Origin: Thermoplasmata archaeon
Lineage (GTDB): Archaea > Thermoplasmatota > Thermoplasmata > Halarchaeoplasmatales > Halarchaeoplasmataceae
Reading direction: 5' to 3'
DNA: 13,259 nt
Assembly: GCA_019594195.1 (NCBI GenBank)
Contig: JAFDTP010000049.1
Span: 1-13,259 of the forward strand
Both the position numbers and the translations under genes were made by a program. Every line of letters starts with the position of its first letter. The first letter of the stretch is position 1. This document shows positions 6,712 to 13,259 of this stretch, piece after piece. The notes below the pieces were generated by a model that had not been told where the DNA came from, made no database searches, and saw nothing but the letters and a program-made list of their open reading frames with translations.

Positions 6712-9078
6712 ATGAGTCTTGGGTTCGATCCTGATGATGCAACGAGTCATCTTTCTTATGAGGAGATGTTCAAAGAAGAAAGATTGAAAAAAGATTACAT
6801 ACGTAAGAAAGATTGGCCTGCTCAGGTAGATCGTGCTGCTTTAGATATACTCTATGGAATAGCTGTAGGGAAAAGCAAAGATCCTAATGACCCAGGAGGG
6901 ATGATCAGCAAATTCGATTTTGGAGAAGCTACTGGTGAATTCTATGTAAATGGTCTTGAAGAGTTAGCCTCTAACAGATATCATCTGAAAAGAAATTTAG
7001 AAATATATGCGAGCGATGAGATAGGAGACTTAGCACTCAAATTGAACGAACTTAGAGATGAATTAGATTCTTTAGAAGATGATTTGGATCTTAGTCCGGT
7101 TCTTAAAGCTGTTGTCGAAAAGATCGCTAGTGAAAAAATTGATGATCCACCGACATTGGAATTAGACGAACCAGAATCATCTACGGACTTGATCCTTCAA
7201 ATCCTTTCAAATCCTGGAGGACAAGAATACATCGATGTCCTTATCAATGGATTGAAAGACATACCAAAAGATGAAAGATTGCTAAGTTTGATGGATAGAC
7301 CTCAGATGACAACACCGCTCTGGGATCATCAACAAGATGCTTTGAAAGCTTGGACTCAAGAAGGATATAGAGGATATGTAGATATGGCTACAGCTACAGG
7401 TAAAACCGTTTTAGGATTAGCAGCGATCGCTTTATTCTTTGGTAGACTACATCAACAGGATGAAAAAGAGATAATCGGTGAAAAAGATGGATGGGGTCGC
7501 AAAAGTGATGGAAGAGTGTTGGTCATCGCTGGTACTGACCTTTTACTAGAACAATGGAGGGAAGAATTCGATAAACATCTCAGTATACCACTAGATAGGA
7601 CGAAAAGGATGTACTCGGAGAGAAATATCTCACTTCAATGGGGAACGATAGAATTCCGAACCGCTCAGAAACTTACACAGATGAGCTCTTTTAAAAATTA
7701 TGATCTGATCATCCTAGACGAAGCTCATCGTTATAGAAAAGGTTCAACAAAAGGCATGGCATGGAAAACATTGTTCAAAAAGTTAGCATCTGATTGTGAA
7801 GCTATATTAGCTATGTCAGGCTCGATAGACAAAAAGTGGATAGGAGACGATAGTGCTAAAGAAGCTTTAGAGGAAAGATTGAACTTGTTAAGGAGCTTCA
7901 CTGTCAAGGAAGCAAGAGAAAAGGGGATAATTGCAGACTTCGATTGGAACGTGCATTATGCACCAGCAGATAAAGAAGATCAAAATGCTCTTAGTAAGTC
8001 TACGGAACCATTGTATGAGATATACGATGAAAAGGAACATCTATTCGATCTAAAAAAGATGAATATTGATGTATCTTCAGATACACATCCTACAACTTTC
8101 CGAACAGTTTCAGGATTGAGAGGATTTATCCAGTCAAAAGAAGGGTCTAAAATCCGAGATAGCTCAGAGGAATTCGATATGATCTCTAATTCTGCACAAA
8201 CTAGATGGGCTGATTGGGATAATCTAAACCCTTCTGATGAAGTAGTTCTAGATATAGTAAAAAAACATGCACCTGAAGAGAAATGTGTCGTACTAGTGAA
8301 GAGCTATCCCCAAGCTAAAACCATAGGAGAAAAATTGAAAGGCATATTTACTCAGGAAGTCGTACAGATACCAAAAAGCGACCCAGAGGATCAATTAAAA
8401 AAGATCGAGAAGTTCAAAGATAAAGATGATTCAGCCAAGATAATAATAGGACCTGGATCAGTCCTTGGGAGAGGGATAGATATGCCTGATGCAGAGGTCG
8501 CGATCAATTTTGCTAAAGGAGGGATGAATGTCTCGTTGATCCAGCGTATAGGAAGAGTATTGAGGAATCCCAAAGGCGAAAAAGAGGCTACTTTTTATCA
8601 TATCGTTGCTTTACCTGATGAATATAACGCCCTTTTGATAGGTGATGACGGACGGAGGATCTTGAAACAAGGTGCTGAATTCAGGGCATTAGGTGATCGG
8701 TTAGACGAATCCCCTGTGTTTGAATGTAAGGATACAAAGAAGGTGTTAGTAGAACTTGAACGAGCTGGATTTGAATCTTACCAAAATGACGAAAGGAGCT
8801 TAAAAGAAATAATAAAAGATAAAAAGGTCCGAAATGAATTGAGACAACTGTCTGAAAAAAAGATCGAAGAGAACGTCGAGTCATCAAAGATTTTGAAATA
8901 TTGGGGTCCTGATAAAACCAAGAAAAAAATAGAAAAAGAAAGTAAAGTTGAATCTGGTGAAAGACTTAAAGAAAGAAAAGAAAAAACCCGGGACGGGATC
9001 AAAGAAAAATCTGAAAAAGGGACTTTATCAAAGATCAAGAAAAAATTGAAAGGTATATTCAGACGTGATCGAGAGTAG
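6712..9078 (+). CDS. SF2 DEAH-box helicase, XPB/restriction-helicase-like
   Basis: 788 residues. Residues 1-195 are an acidic, helical N-terminal region without a recognised motif. The RecA1 domain follows: a Q-motif-like region WDHQQDAL (204-211), Walker A ATATGKT (226-232), motif Ib area VIAGTDLLLEQW (271-282), DEAH (336-339) and motif III MSGS (368-371). An insert of about 100 residues precedes RecA2, which has motif V GRGIDMPDAEVAINF (586-600) and motif VI QRIGRVLRNP (611-620). The last 90 residues are a Lys/Glu-rich tail ending in a basic cluster. No nuclease motif is visible, so it should be an ATP-driven DNA or RNA translocase acting alone or with the neighbouring nuclease. The ATG is the first start after a TAA at 6655-6657. 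It has its own promoter, so coupling to the preceding regulator is by location only. Confidence 0.92.
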   Translation: MSLGFDPDDATSHLSYEEMFKEERLKKDYIRKKDWPAQVDRAALDILYGIAVGKSKDPNDPGGMISKFDFGEATGEFYVNGLEELASNRYHLKRNLEIYASDEIGDLALKLNELRDELDSLEDDLDLSPVLKAVVEKIASEKIDDPPTLELDEPESSTDLILQILSNPGGQEYIDVLINGLKDIPKDERLLSLMDRPQMTTPLWDHQQDALKAWTQEGYRGYVDMATATGKTVLGLAAIALFFGRLHQQDEKEIIGEKDGWGRKSDGRVLVIAGTDLLLEQWREEFDKHLSIPLDRTKRMYSERNISLQWGTIEFRTAQKLTQMSSFKNYDLIILDEAHRYRKGSTKGMAWKTLFKKLASDCEAILAMSGSIDKKWIGDDSAKEALEERLNLLRSFTVKEAREKGIIADFDWNVHYAPADKEDQNALSKSTEPLYEIYDEKEHLFDLKKMNIDVSSDTHPTTFRTVSGLRGFIQSKEGSKIRDSSEEFDMISNSAQTRWADWDNLNPSDEVVLDIVKKHAPEEKCVVLVKSYPQAKTIGEKLKGIFTQEVVQIPKSDPEDQLKKIEKFKDKDDSAKIIIGPGSVLGRGIDMPDAEVAINFAKGGMNVSLIQRIGRVLRNPKGEKEATFYHIVALPDEYNALLIGDDGRRILKQGAEFRALGDRLDESPVFECKDTKKVLVELERAGFESYQNDERSLKEIIKDKKVRNELRQLSEKKIEENVESSKILKYWGPDKTKKKIEKESKVESGERLKERKEKTRDGIKEKSEKGTLSKIKKKLKGIFRRDRE

Positions 9079-9334
9079 AAGTGAGAGAAATAAATTTGTA
9101 TAAGAACAGATGGAAACAGCACCTCACCAAATAATACTACTTCTAGCATTGAAAAAAACTATCTACAGATGATAAGATAGATTTGAAAAGCATTACTCTC
9201 CGATCAGAGGAACTATTATGCACCTTAGAAGAGATTTGGGAAAATTGACTTGGAGATAATAGGGATTTCAATATTAAAAACCTCTATTCTATTTGGGAAA
9301 CATCAAGGAGTTTTGAAAATACGAAGTAAAATAG
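9079..9334. other. Gene-free, apparently decayed stretch after the helicase
   Basis: 256 bases without a plausible gene. A 20-residue frame from the ATG at 9110 (METAPHQIILLLALKKTIYR) stops at 9172. The same frame resumes after a second stop with about 28 codons before two more stops. This stop-riddled, codon-like texture suggests an eroded gene, perhaps a small helix-turn-helix protein, but I cannot identify it. I see no terminator, RNA gene or repeat here. Confidence 0.4.
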
Positions 9335-9724
9335 GTATCCGAAGAGTCAAAAGGACCTGAGAATGTTCCCACAGATGTTGAAGTATTTTATATAGATGAT
9401 GATGGATTAATAAAACTAATAAACAATGAAGTATCTAGAAACAAACTAATAGAAGCACTAGTGGAGAGCGGAAGAGTATTAAAAAATGGAGCTAAACGAC
9501 CATGTTTTGAGTATAGAGACAAAATCAAAGAAAAGATGGGATTGGAACCGGGAGAGGTCGTTTTGGTAGTAGATAGTTTGGATAGAGACGTAGTTCCTGG
9601 TAAAGAGATCGGGATGCTTACCGTTCATGCGAAGTACGGTGATAAAAATTACGATGAAGAACGGGAGGTCGAAGCTGATCATTCTCTCAAGTATGTGGAA
9701 GAGTTGATGGATGTTTTAGGGTGA
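9335..9724 (+). pseudogene. Chimeric HAD-hydrolase 3' fragment
   Basis: The frame is open from just after a TAG (9332-9334) to the TGA at 9722-9724, but the first usable start is a GTG at 9461, so no complete HAD enzyme can be made. Codons 9335-9476 give an unrecognised sequence (it contains VEVFYIDDDGLIKL). From about 9488 it follows the C-terminal end of the HAD protein at 1-246: G-A-K-R-P aligns with motif III, and motif IV is VDSLDRD, with the usual Gly replaced by Val. Motif I and the cap are absent. It is either the relic left by duplication or insertion into the HAD gene, or a paralogue fused to foreign sequence. If translated from 9461 it would give 87 residues. Confidence 0.65.
9533..9724 (+). 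repeat. Right copy of the 192-bp direct repeat (HAD 3' end)
   Basis: Partner of 55-246, same orientation, start-to-start distance 9478 bp. Bases 9578-9666 are identical to 100-188. The remaining 103 bases carry all 17 mismatches. Some loose similarity continues past the stop codons (AGTTCCAATTTTC against AGTTCAATCTTAT). Confidence 0.9.
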
Positions 9725-9752
9725 ATAGGAGTTCAATCTTATGAAATGAGGG

Positions 9753-9774
9753 ATGTCGAAAGACGTTTTTTTTT
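9753..9774 (+). terminator. Hairpin plus T9 terminator after the HAD fragment
   Basis: ATGTC-GAAA-GACGT forms a 5-bp stem (one G-T pair) closed by a GAAA tetraloop. It runs straight into nine T residues (9766-9774), 28 bases after the TGA of the HAD fragment. It is a good plus-strand intrinsic terminator, and its survival suggests the HAD fragment was once, or still is, transcribed. Confidence 0.6.
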
Positions 9775-9784
9775 CGCGAACTGC

Positions 9785-9850
9785 GTTAGCGAGGAATGCC
9801 TTCTTAGCATACTACCAAACGTCTATCGCGTGCAAAAGGTGGTAGCTAAC
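9785..9850 (+). other. Foldable segment, possible structured RNA
   Basis: GTTAGC (9785-9790) pairs with GCTAAC (9845-9850). Directly stacked on it, TACCA (9813-9817) pairs with TGGTA (9840-9844). The 22-base bulge can form GAGG-AATG-CCTT (9791-9802). The result resembles a three-way junction. No promoter is obvious: the T9 terminator ends 10 bases upstream. This could be a small RNA, a recombination-site relic or chance. It does not fit tRNA or another RNA family I know. Confidence 0.3.
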
Positions 9851-9889
9851 TGCCATAGTTGATATATGATCTAACTGCTATAGTTGATA
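9846..9889 (+). repeat. Tandem repeat CTAACTGCYATAGTTGATA, two copies plus a degenerate third
   Basis: Copies at 9846-9864 and 9871-9889 differ at one of 19 bases and are spaced 25 bp start to start. A degenerate copy lies at 9972-9990 (14 of 19). Each has the short inverted arms AACT...AGTT. Iteron-like or operator-like; too few copies for a CRISPR array. Confidence 0.6.
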
Positions 9890-9898
9890 ATTTTTCCA

Positions 9899-9935
9899 GG
9901 TAGAACTACCGTCGTTCATATATGAAAGATGGCAG
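9899..9935. repeat. Nested palindromes
   Basis: GGTAG-AA-CTACC (9899-9910) overlaps a longer palindrome centred at 9920/9921. TTCATATATGAA (9915-9926) is a perfect 12-mer. Its arms extend through CCGTC (9909-9913) and GATGG (9928-9932, one G-T pair), with single mismatches, out to 9906 and 9935. In RNA the two hairpins would be mutually exclusive because they share CTACC. The remaining DNA from 9936 to about 10140 has no gene and nothing else I recognise. Confidence 0.6.
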
Positions 9936-10143
9936 ACAGAAGTGGATTTTTTTATTTTCTGGGCATGAGGGTGAACTGCTGTGCTTGATAATTATGGGAT
10001 TGGGTAGTGGGGTTAAAGGGGTGAAGTGAGCTGGTTTTGGTGGAAATCATCGTCTGTTAACTTGATTTGGACCTTCAGTTTATTCCTTTCTCTATTCTCG
10101 TTCGTTATTTTAAGATTTTTAGCGGAAGATTATTATGGTTCGA

Positions 10144-10152
10144 TTTTAATAA
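10144..10152 (+). promoter_or_regulatory. TATA-like box of the TPR-HEPN gene
   Basis: TTTTAATAA is centred about 23 bases before the ATG at 10171. There is no convincing ribosome-binding site next to the ATG, which suggests a leaderless transcript. Confidence 0.4.
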
Positions 10153-10170
10153 GGATTTGAGTCTGAGAAT

Positions 10171-13095
10171 ATGACTACGCTTAGGGATAAAATCCCTGAT
10201 AAAAAAATTGATAACTTACTCACCGATTATTGGATAAAGTATTATACTAAAATTGTTAAACAAATAAATGAAGGTGACGAAAGTATAAGAGATCAGAAAG
10301 TAAAGATAATAGGATTAGATAATATTTTTTTAAAGAGAATGTTCAAGGATCCTAGATTTCAGAGTTTTGTTCTCGAAAAGGTAGTAAACAATGATTTCGT
10401 TATAGAAAACATAAGAGATTACATTAGAAATGTGAGAGGTGAGATGGATAAGGATACTAAAAAAATGATCTTCAATACTGGGGACAAAGCTATTTCCAAA
10501 GATACTTCTAAAAAGTCAGAAACTGAAGTTAAAACAAGTCCTCCCAGTTCTTTTGATTCTATCGTAGAAATTTATCGAAAAAAATCGCTTAAAACAGAAA
10601 ACATACGTAAATATCTTTTTGATGAATTACGATCGATAAAACCGGGGGAAGAAAAATACTCTGAAAAGGCGATACAATATCTTCTCGAAAGTCTTGACAA
10701 ACCACATGATATAACTATTTTATTCTCACCAATTTTCCCTTATTATTACAAAATAGAAAATAACCCATCTTATTATAGGACATTAGAGAAAAAATACATA
10801 ATAAAAAATATCAAATTCGCATCAAAATTTGAAGAAGACGAATCTTTTGATAACAGGATGATAAATCAACTATTTTATGGTTTAAGAGTTAAAACGAGCG
10901 TGTTAGATGTTTTAACCCTTACTCTTACTGAATCTTTAATTAGGAAAATATTTGATGAATCAATCAAATCAAATGATTTTTCAGAGTTAACTAGATATTC
11001 AAATTTCATAACGGATATTATTACAATATCTTGTATCACCTGGTTCCGTAATAATTCCTTGGAAGAAAGAATCAAGATTTTAAATGATGAATATCCCAAG
11101 AATTTTGATATGGAAAGGATCAGTCTCAGTCATGTATCCCTAGACACATTACGTTCGTTAGTCCCGAGGTATATTGAAAGTGGAGAATATAATAATTCTG
11201 AAAAAGTACTGAAATATTTAATAGGGAATGATAGTTCCGATCTTCATATACATTATAAGGACCTTGACAACTTAGCTACTCTGTATAGAAAAAAAAGAAA
11301 TTTTGATAAAGCAATTACATATTACAAAAAAGCATTAGAGACTTCGAAAAGTCTTACCTGTGAGAACCGGGAATATAAAAGAGTAATAGAGTTAAAAAAT
11401 TTATTTGAATGTCATCTCAGATCGGGAAGCAAAGAAAAGGCTGATGAGTATTTAGAACAGATCGAAAAGGATATAGAAAGTTTAGATGTGAAATGCAAAG
11501 CTAAATTTTTATTTAATCTTGCAAAGTCCTACAAGCGGGCTCGAAATTTTAAAAAGGAATTCGAAACATTAAATCAGTTATCAGATATCGAGTCAGTTAA
11601 GGAAATAATAGGATGGGAGAACTATATATATATGAATAATAGATTTATATTACTAAATAAAAACTATAATAAATTTGATAATTTGGTCCAAAAGGTACTG
11701 CAAGAGGAATTCAAAAAAGTAATATCAAATGCCTATAGGAAATTAGAATTATTTCAATACGACGAAGCAATTCATTGGTTAGAAGTAGCAAATACCCTGA
11801 TTCCTAACTCCGAAGAGTACTATCTGATTATGTCAAAGATTTACTTATGGAAAAATGATTATGAAAAGGCAACTAAACATTTAAAGATGATGAAGGAACA
11901 TTCCCCGGAAGTCAGAGGTCCTAATCTGTATCTAGGTTTAATTGATCTTAAAAATGGAAACAGGGATATGGGAATTCAAAAAATCACAGCTTTTTTTAAT
12001 CAACTTTTCGATGAAGCTGGATATAATGAGTTATTAAATTATTTGAAAGAATTACTGAGAGAATTAGCATCTAAGGATTTTGATGTATTGGATATAATCT
12101 TTGAAATTGGAGAAAATGTAACATTTTCTAAAACTGACTTTTTTTACAATACCGGAAAAGTGCTTTCATCGAATAAAATAGGATTTATGGAAGAGGCAAA
12201 AGTCATACTTGAAAAGGCTTTAGATCAATGTTCAGAGGATTTTAAGAGAACCCAGATATTGATGGAGGTCAAGAAATGTTATTATCATCAGGGAAATTAT
12301 AATAAAGCGTTGAACATATTTGATGATTTAATCGAAAAACACCCCGAATCCGATGATTTATTTATTAGAGGTGCCAAAATTTTAAGATGTTTAGGACAAA
12401 AGAAAAAAGCTTTAGAATATCTAAACAAAGTTAGTGATATCGATGATGACAATTTTAGACATACAAAATATTTAATAGAAAATGATGAAGCCATAATATC
12501 ACTAGATTTATTAGATAATAAAAAATCACGCAAGTTCTTATATTCCGCTGAGAAACAGTTCTTCGATAATATAGTCAGTAAAAATAATGACATAGATGTT
12601 TCAAATCTTAAAGTTGAATATTCTAAAGGGATCGAAGATTTGTTCAACGAAAACATCGCTAAAAAAGCTTGGGAATTTGCAGTTGAAGATAATAACTTAT
12701 CCTCAAAGACTAGATTTATACCTGATGAATTTTGGAGGGGGGATAAAGACAATGGAAAAGAACCTCTTCGCGGTTATCTTAAAGGTTTGAGATATGAAAA
12801 ATCTGTCTCGGTAGGTAAATGGATTGAAATAATGGATGATACAAACAAAAAGAATCTAAATAATCCTCTTAATAAATCCTTCTTATCTTATGTAAAGAAT
12901 CATTTTACCCACAAAGAAAGAAAGCAGTTAAAAATGTATTTTGATTTCCTTTGTGAGGAAAGAGGTCCTTCAGCTCACACTGGGGAGGCAGGTATTGATG
13001 ACCTAGAAGAAATTAGAGAGGAGTTAATTGAAAATATTAACAGCATTGTTTATATTTATTATAAATCGAAGAAAAATCTAAATAATTTAGTTTAG
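10171..13095 (+). CDS. TPR-repeat protein with C-terminal HEPN-like domain
   Basis: 974 residues; the ATG is the first start after two in-frame TAA codons (10147-10152). Residues 1-330 are helical and unrecognised. TPR-like helix pairs follow: about 364-400 (LATLYRKKRNFDKAITYYKK), 440-470, 520-610 (YLIMSKIYLWKNDYEKATKH) and 690-760 (KKCYYHQGNYNKALNIFDDL). The C-terminal 180 residues look like an all-helical HEPN domain, with a YSKGIEDLFNENI helix at about 817 and the motif R931-GPSA-H936 (R-x4-H) followed by an acidic helix. HEPN proteins with intact Rx4-6H are typically metal-independent RNases in toxin, abortive-infection and CRISPR systems; TPR arrays usually sense or scaffold. The polar residue often following the Arg is Gly here, so catalytic competence is uncertain. 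The gene is strongly AT-rich compared with its neighbours, suggesting transfer. TPR call firm; HEPN call probable; function inferred. Confidence 0.85.
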   Translation: MTTLRDKIPDKKIDNLLTDYWIKYYTKIVKQINEGDESIRDQKVKIIGLDNIFLKRMFKDPRFQSFVLEKVVNNDFVIENIRDYIRNVRGEMDKDTKKMIFNTGDKAISKDTSKKSETEVKTSPPSSFDSIVEIYRKKSLKTENIRKYLFDELRSIKPGEEKYSEKAIQYLLESLDKPHDITILFSPIFPYYYKIENNPSYYRTLEKKYIIKNIKFASKFEEDESFDNRMINQLFYGLRVKTSVLDVLTLTLTESLIRKIFDESIKSNDFSELTRYSNFITDIITISCITWFRNNSLEERIKILNDEYPKNFDMERISLSHVSLDTLRSLVPRYIESGEYNNSEKVLKYLIGNDSSDLHIHYKDLDNLATLYRKKRNFDKAITYYKKALETSKSLTCENREYKRVIELKNLFECHLRSGSKEKADEYLEQIEKDIESLDVKCKAKFLFNLAKSYKRARNFKKEFETLNQLSDIESVKEIIGWENYIYMNNRFILLNKNYNKFDNLVQKVLQEEFKKVISNAYRKLELFQYDEAIHWLEVANTLIPNSEEYYLIMSKIYLWKNDYEKATKHLKMMKEHSPEVRGPNLYLGLIDLKNGNRDMGIQKITAFFNQLFDEAGYNELLNYLKELLRELASKDFDVLDIIFEIGENVTFSKTDFFYNTGKVLSSNKIGFMEEAKVILEKALDQCSEDFKRTQILMEVKKCYYHQGNYNKALNIFDDLIEKHPESDDLFIRGAKILRCLGQKKKALEYLNKVSDIDDDNFRHTKYLIENDEAIISLDLLDNKKSRKFLYSAEKQFFDNIVSKNNDIDVSNLKVEYSKGIEDLFNENIAKKAWEFAVEDNNLSSKTRFIPDEFWRGDKDNGKEPLRGYLKGLRYEKSVSVGKWIEIMDDTNKKNLNNPLNKSFLSYVKNHFTHKERKQLKMYFDFLCEERGPSAHTGEAGIDDLEEIREELIENINSIVYIYYKSKKNLNNLV

Positions 13096-13097
13096 CT

Positions 13098-13259
13098 TCA
13101 TCCATCTTCGATCACCTTCAACATAAGCCTCCCATTTTCCGTGATCTCATTCGAATTTTCCCTCCTAGATCTTCCCTCTTCTATGCTTATAAGATCCCAT
13201 TCTTCTAGATTACGAAGCATACTCGAAAGATTCCCTGGGGTAAGTTTTTCGGTTTTACC
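13098..13259 (-). CDS. Winged-helix transcriptional regulator, C-terminal part (runs off window)
   Basis: On the minus strand the frame is open from the window edge to the TGA at 13098-13100, giving the last 53 residues. The pattern is a recognition helix (LTPGNLSSMLRNLEEWDLIS), a short basic wing (EEGRSRREN) and a strand-helix end (EITENGRLMLKVIEDG), as in MarR/ArsR-like archaeal regulators. The start and N-terminal helices lie outside the window. It converges on the TPR-HEPN gene with 2 bp between stop codons. It may regulate that neighbour or belong to an unrelated unit. Confidence 0.7.
   Translation of the reverse strand, partial: GKTEKLTPGNLSSMLRNLEEWDLISIEEGRSRRENSNEITENGRLMLKVIEDG

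Noticed and set aside
8778..9149. Minus-strand frame of 123 codons over the helicase 3' end
   Set aside because: Ser/Phe/Leu-rich mirror of the helicase's Lys/Glu-rich tail; no ribosome-binding site or family signature.
9110..9172. 20-residue small ORF METAPHQIILLLALKKTIYR
   Set aside because: No ribosome-binding site or promoter of its own, and the same frame continues codon-like past the stop, so it looks like a gene relic and not a small protein gene.
9079..9460. Insertion-sequence remnant between helicase and HAD fragment
   Set aside because: No terminal inverted repeats, no transposase-like residues and no short target duplication could be seen; the stretch is only described as decayed.
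9785..9850. tRNA or known structured RNA
   Set aside because: No acceptor stem with CCA, no T-loop GTTCRANNC and no anticodon arm geometry; the fold can only be called a possible unknown structure.
9846..9990. Possible CRISPR array
   Set aside because: Only two good 19-base copies with a 6-base gap and one degenerate copy 101 bases further on; no spacers of usual length and no cas genes.

Overview
The window reads as archaeal chromosomal DNA. Supporting this are TATA-like AT boxes about 25 bases before the ATGs of genes that lack a ribosome-binding site, GAGGT/GGAGG-type ribosome-binding sites inside the operon, an Mre11/Rad50-type gene pair, and winged-helix regulators. The proteins are rich in Glu, Asp and Lys, arginine is mostly AGA/AGG, and the GC level is moderate to low. 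A euryarchaeal lineage, possibly one from salty habitats, is plausible, but this is inference and I cannot name a genus.

Layout. Positions 1-246 hold the 3' end of a HAD-family phosphohydrolase gene. Facing it is a four-gene minus-strand operon (5378 to 359): an AAA+ ATPase, a 34-residue small ORF, an Mre11/SbcD-like nuclease and a Rad50/SbcC/YhaN-like ATPase without a zinc hook. The genes overlap or sit 16 bases apart. Divergent from it, across 92 bases carrying two TCGTTGCRAC boxes, is a plus-strand protein with a winged helix at each end and a four-cysteine cluster (5471-6490). It is followed, from its own promoter, by a 788-residue SF2 helicase (6712-9078). Next come about 250 bases of apparently decayed DNA. 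After it lies a second, chimeric copy of the HAD 3' end (9335-9724, no good start codon), about 91% identical over 192 bp to the copy at the left edge. The HAD copies are thus direct repeats bracketing the AAA/Mre11/Rad50/regulator/helicase block.

The 446 bases from 9725 to 10170 contain no gene. They hold a terminator-like hairpin, a foldable segment, a 25-bp-spaced tandem repeat and nested palindromes. Then comes a strikingly AT-rich gene (10171-13095) for a 974-residue TPR-repeat protein whose C-terminus looks like a HEPN ribonuclease domain (R931-x4-H936). It converges, 2 bp apart, on the end of a winged-helix regulator gene that runs off the window (13098-13259).

Interpretation (inference). 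The repeat-bounded block looks like a self-contained DNA-processing module: an end-processing nuclease complex, a AAA+ remodeller, a helicase and a local regulator. It could act in repair or in defence against foreign DNA. The TPR-HEPN gene next to it has the architecture and base composition of a horizontally acquired, single-gene, RNA-targeting defence or abortive-infection factor. Whether the two work together cannot be told from this sequence.
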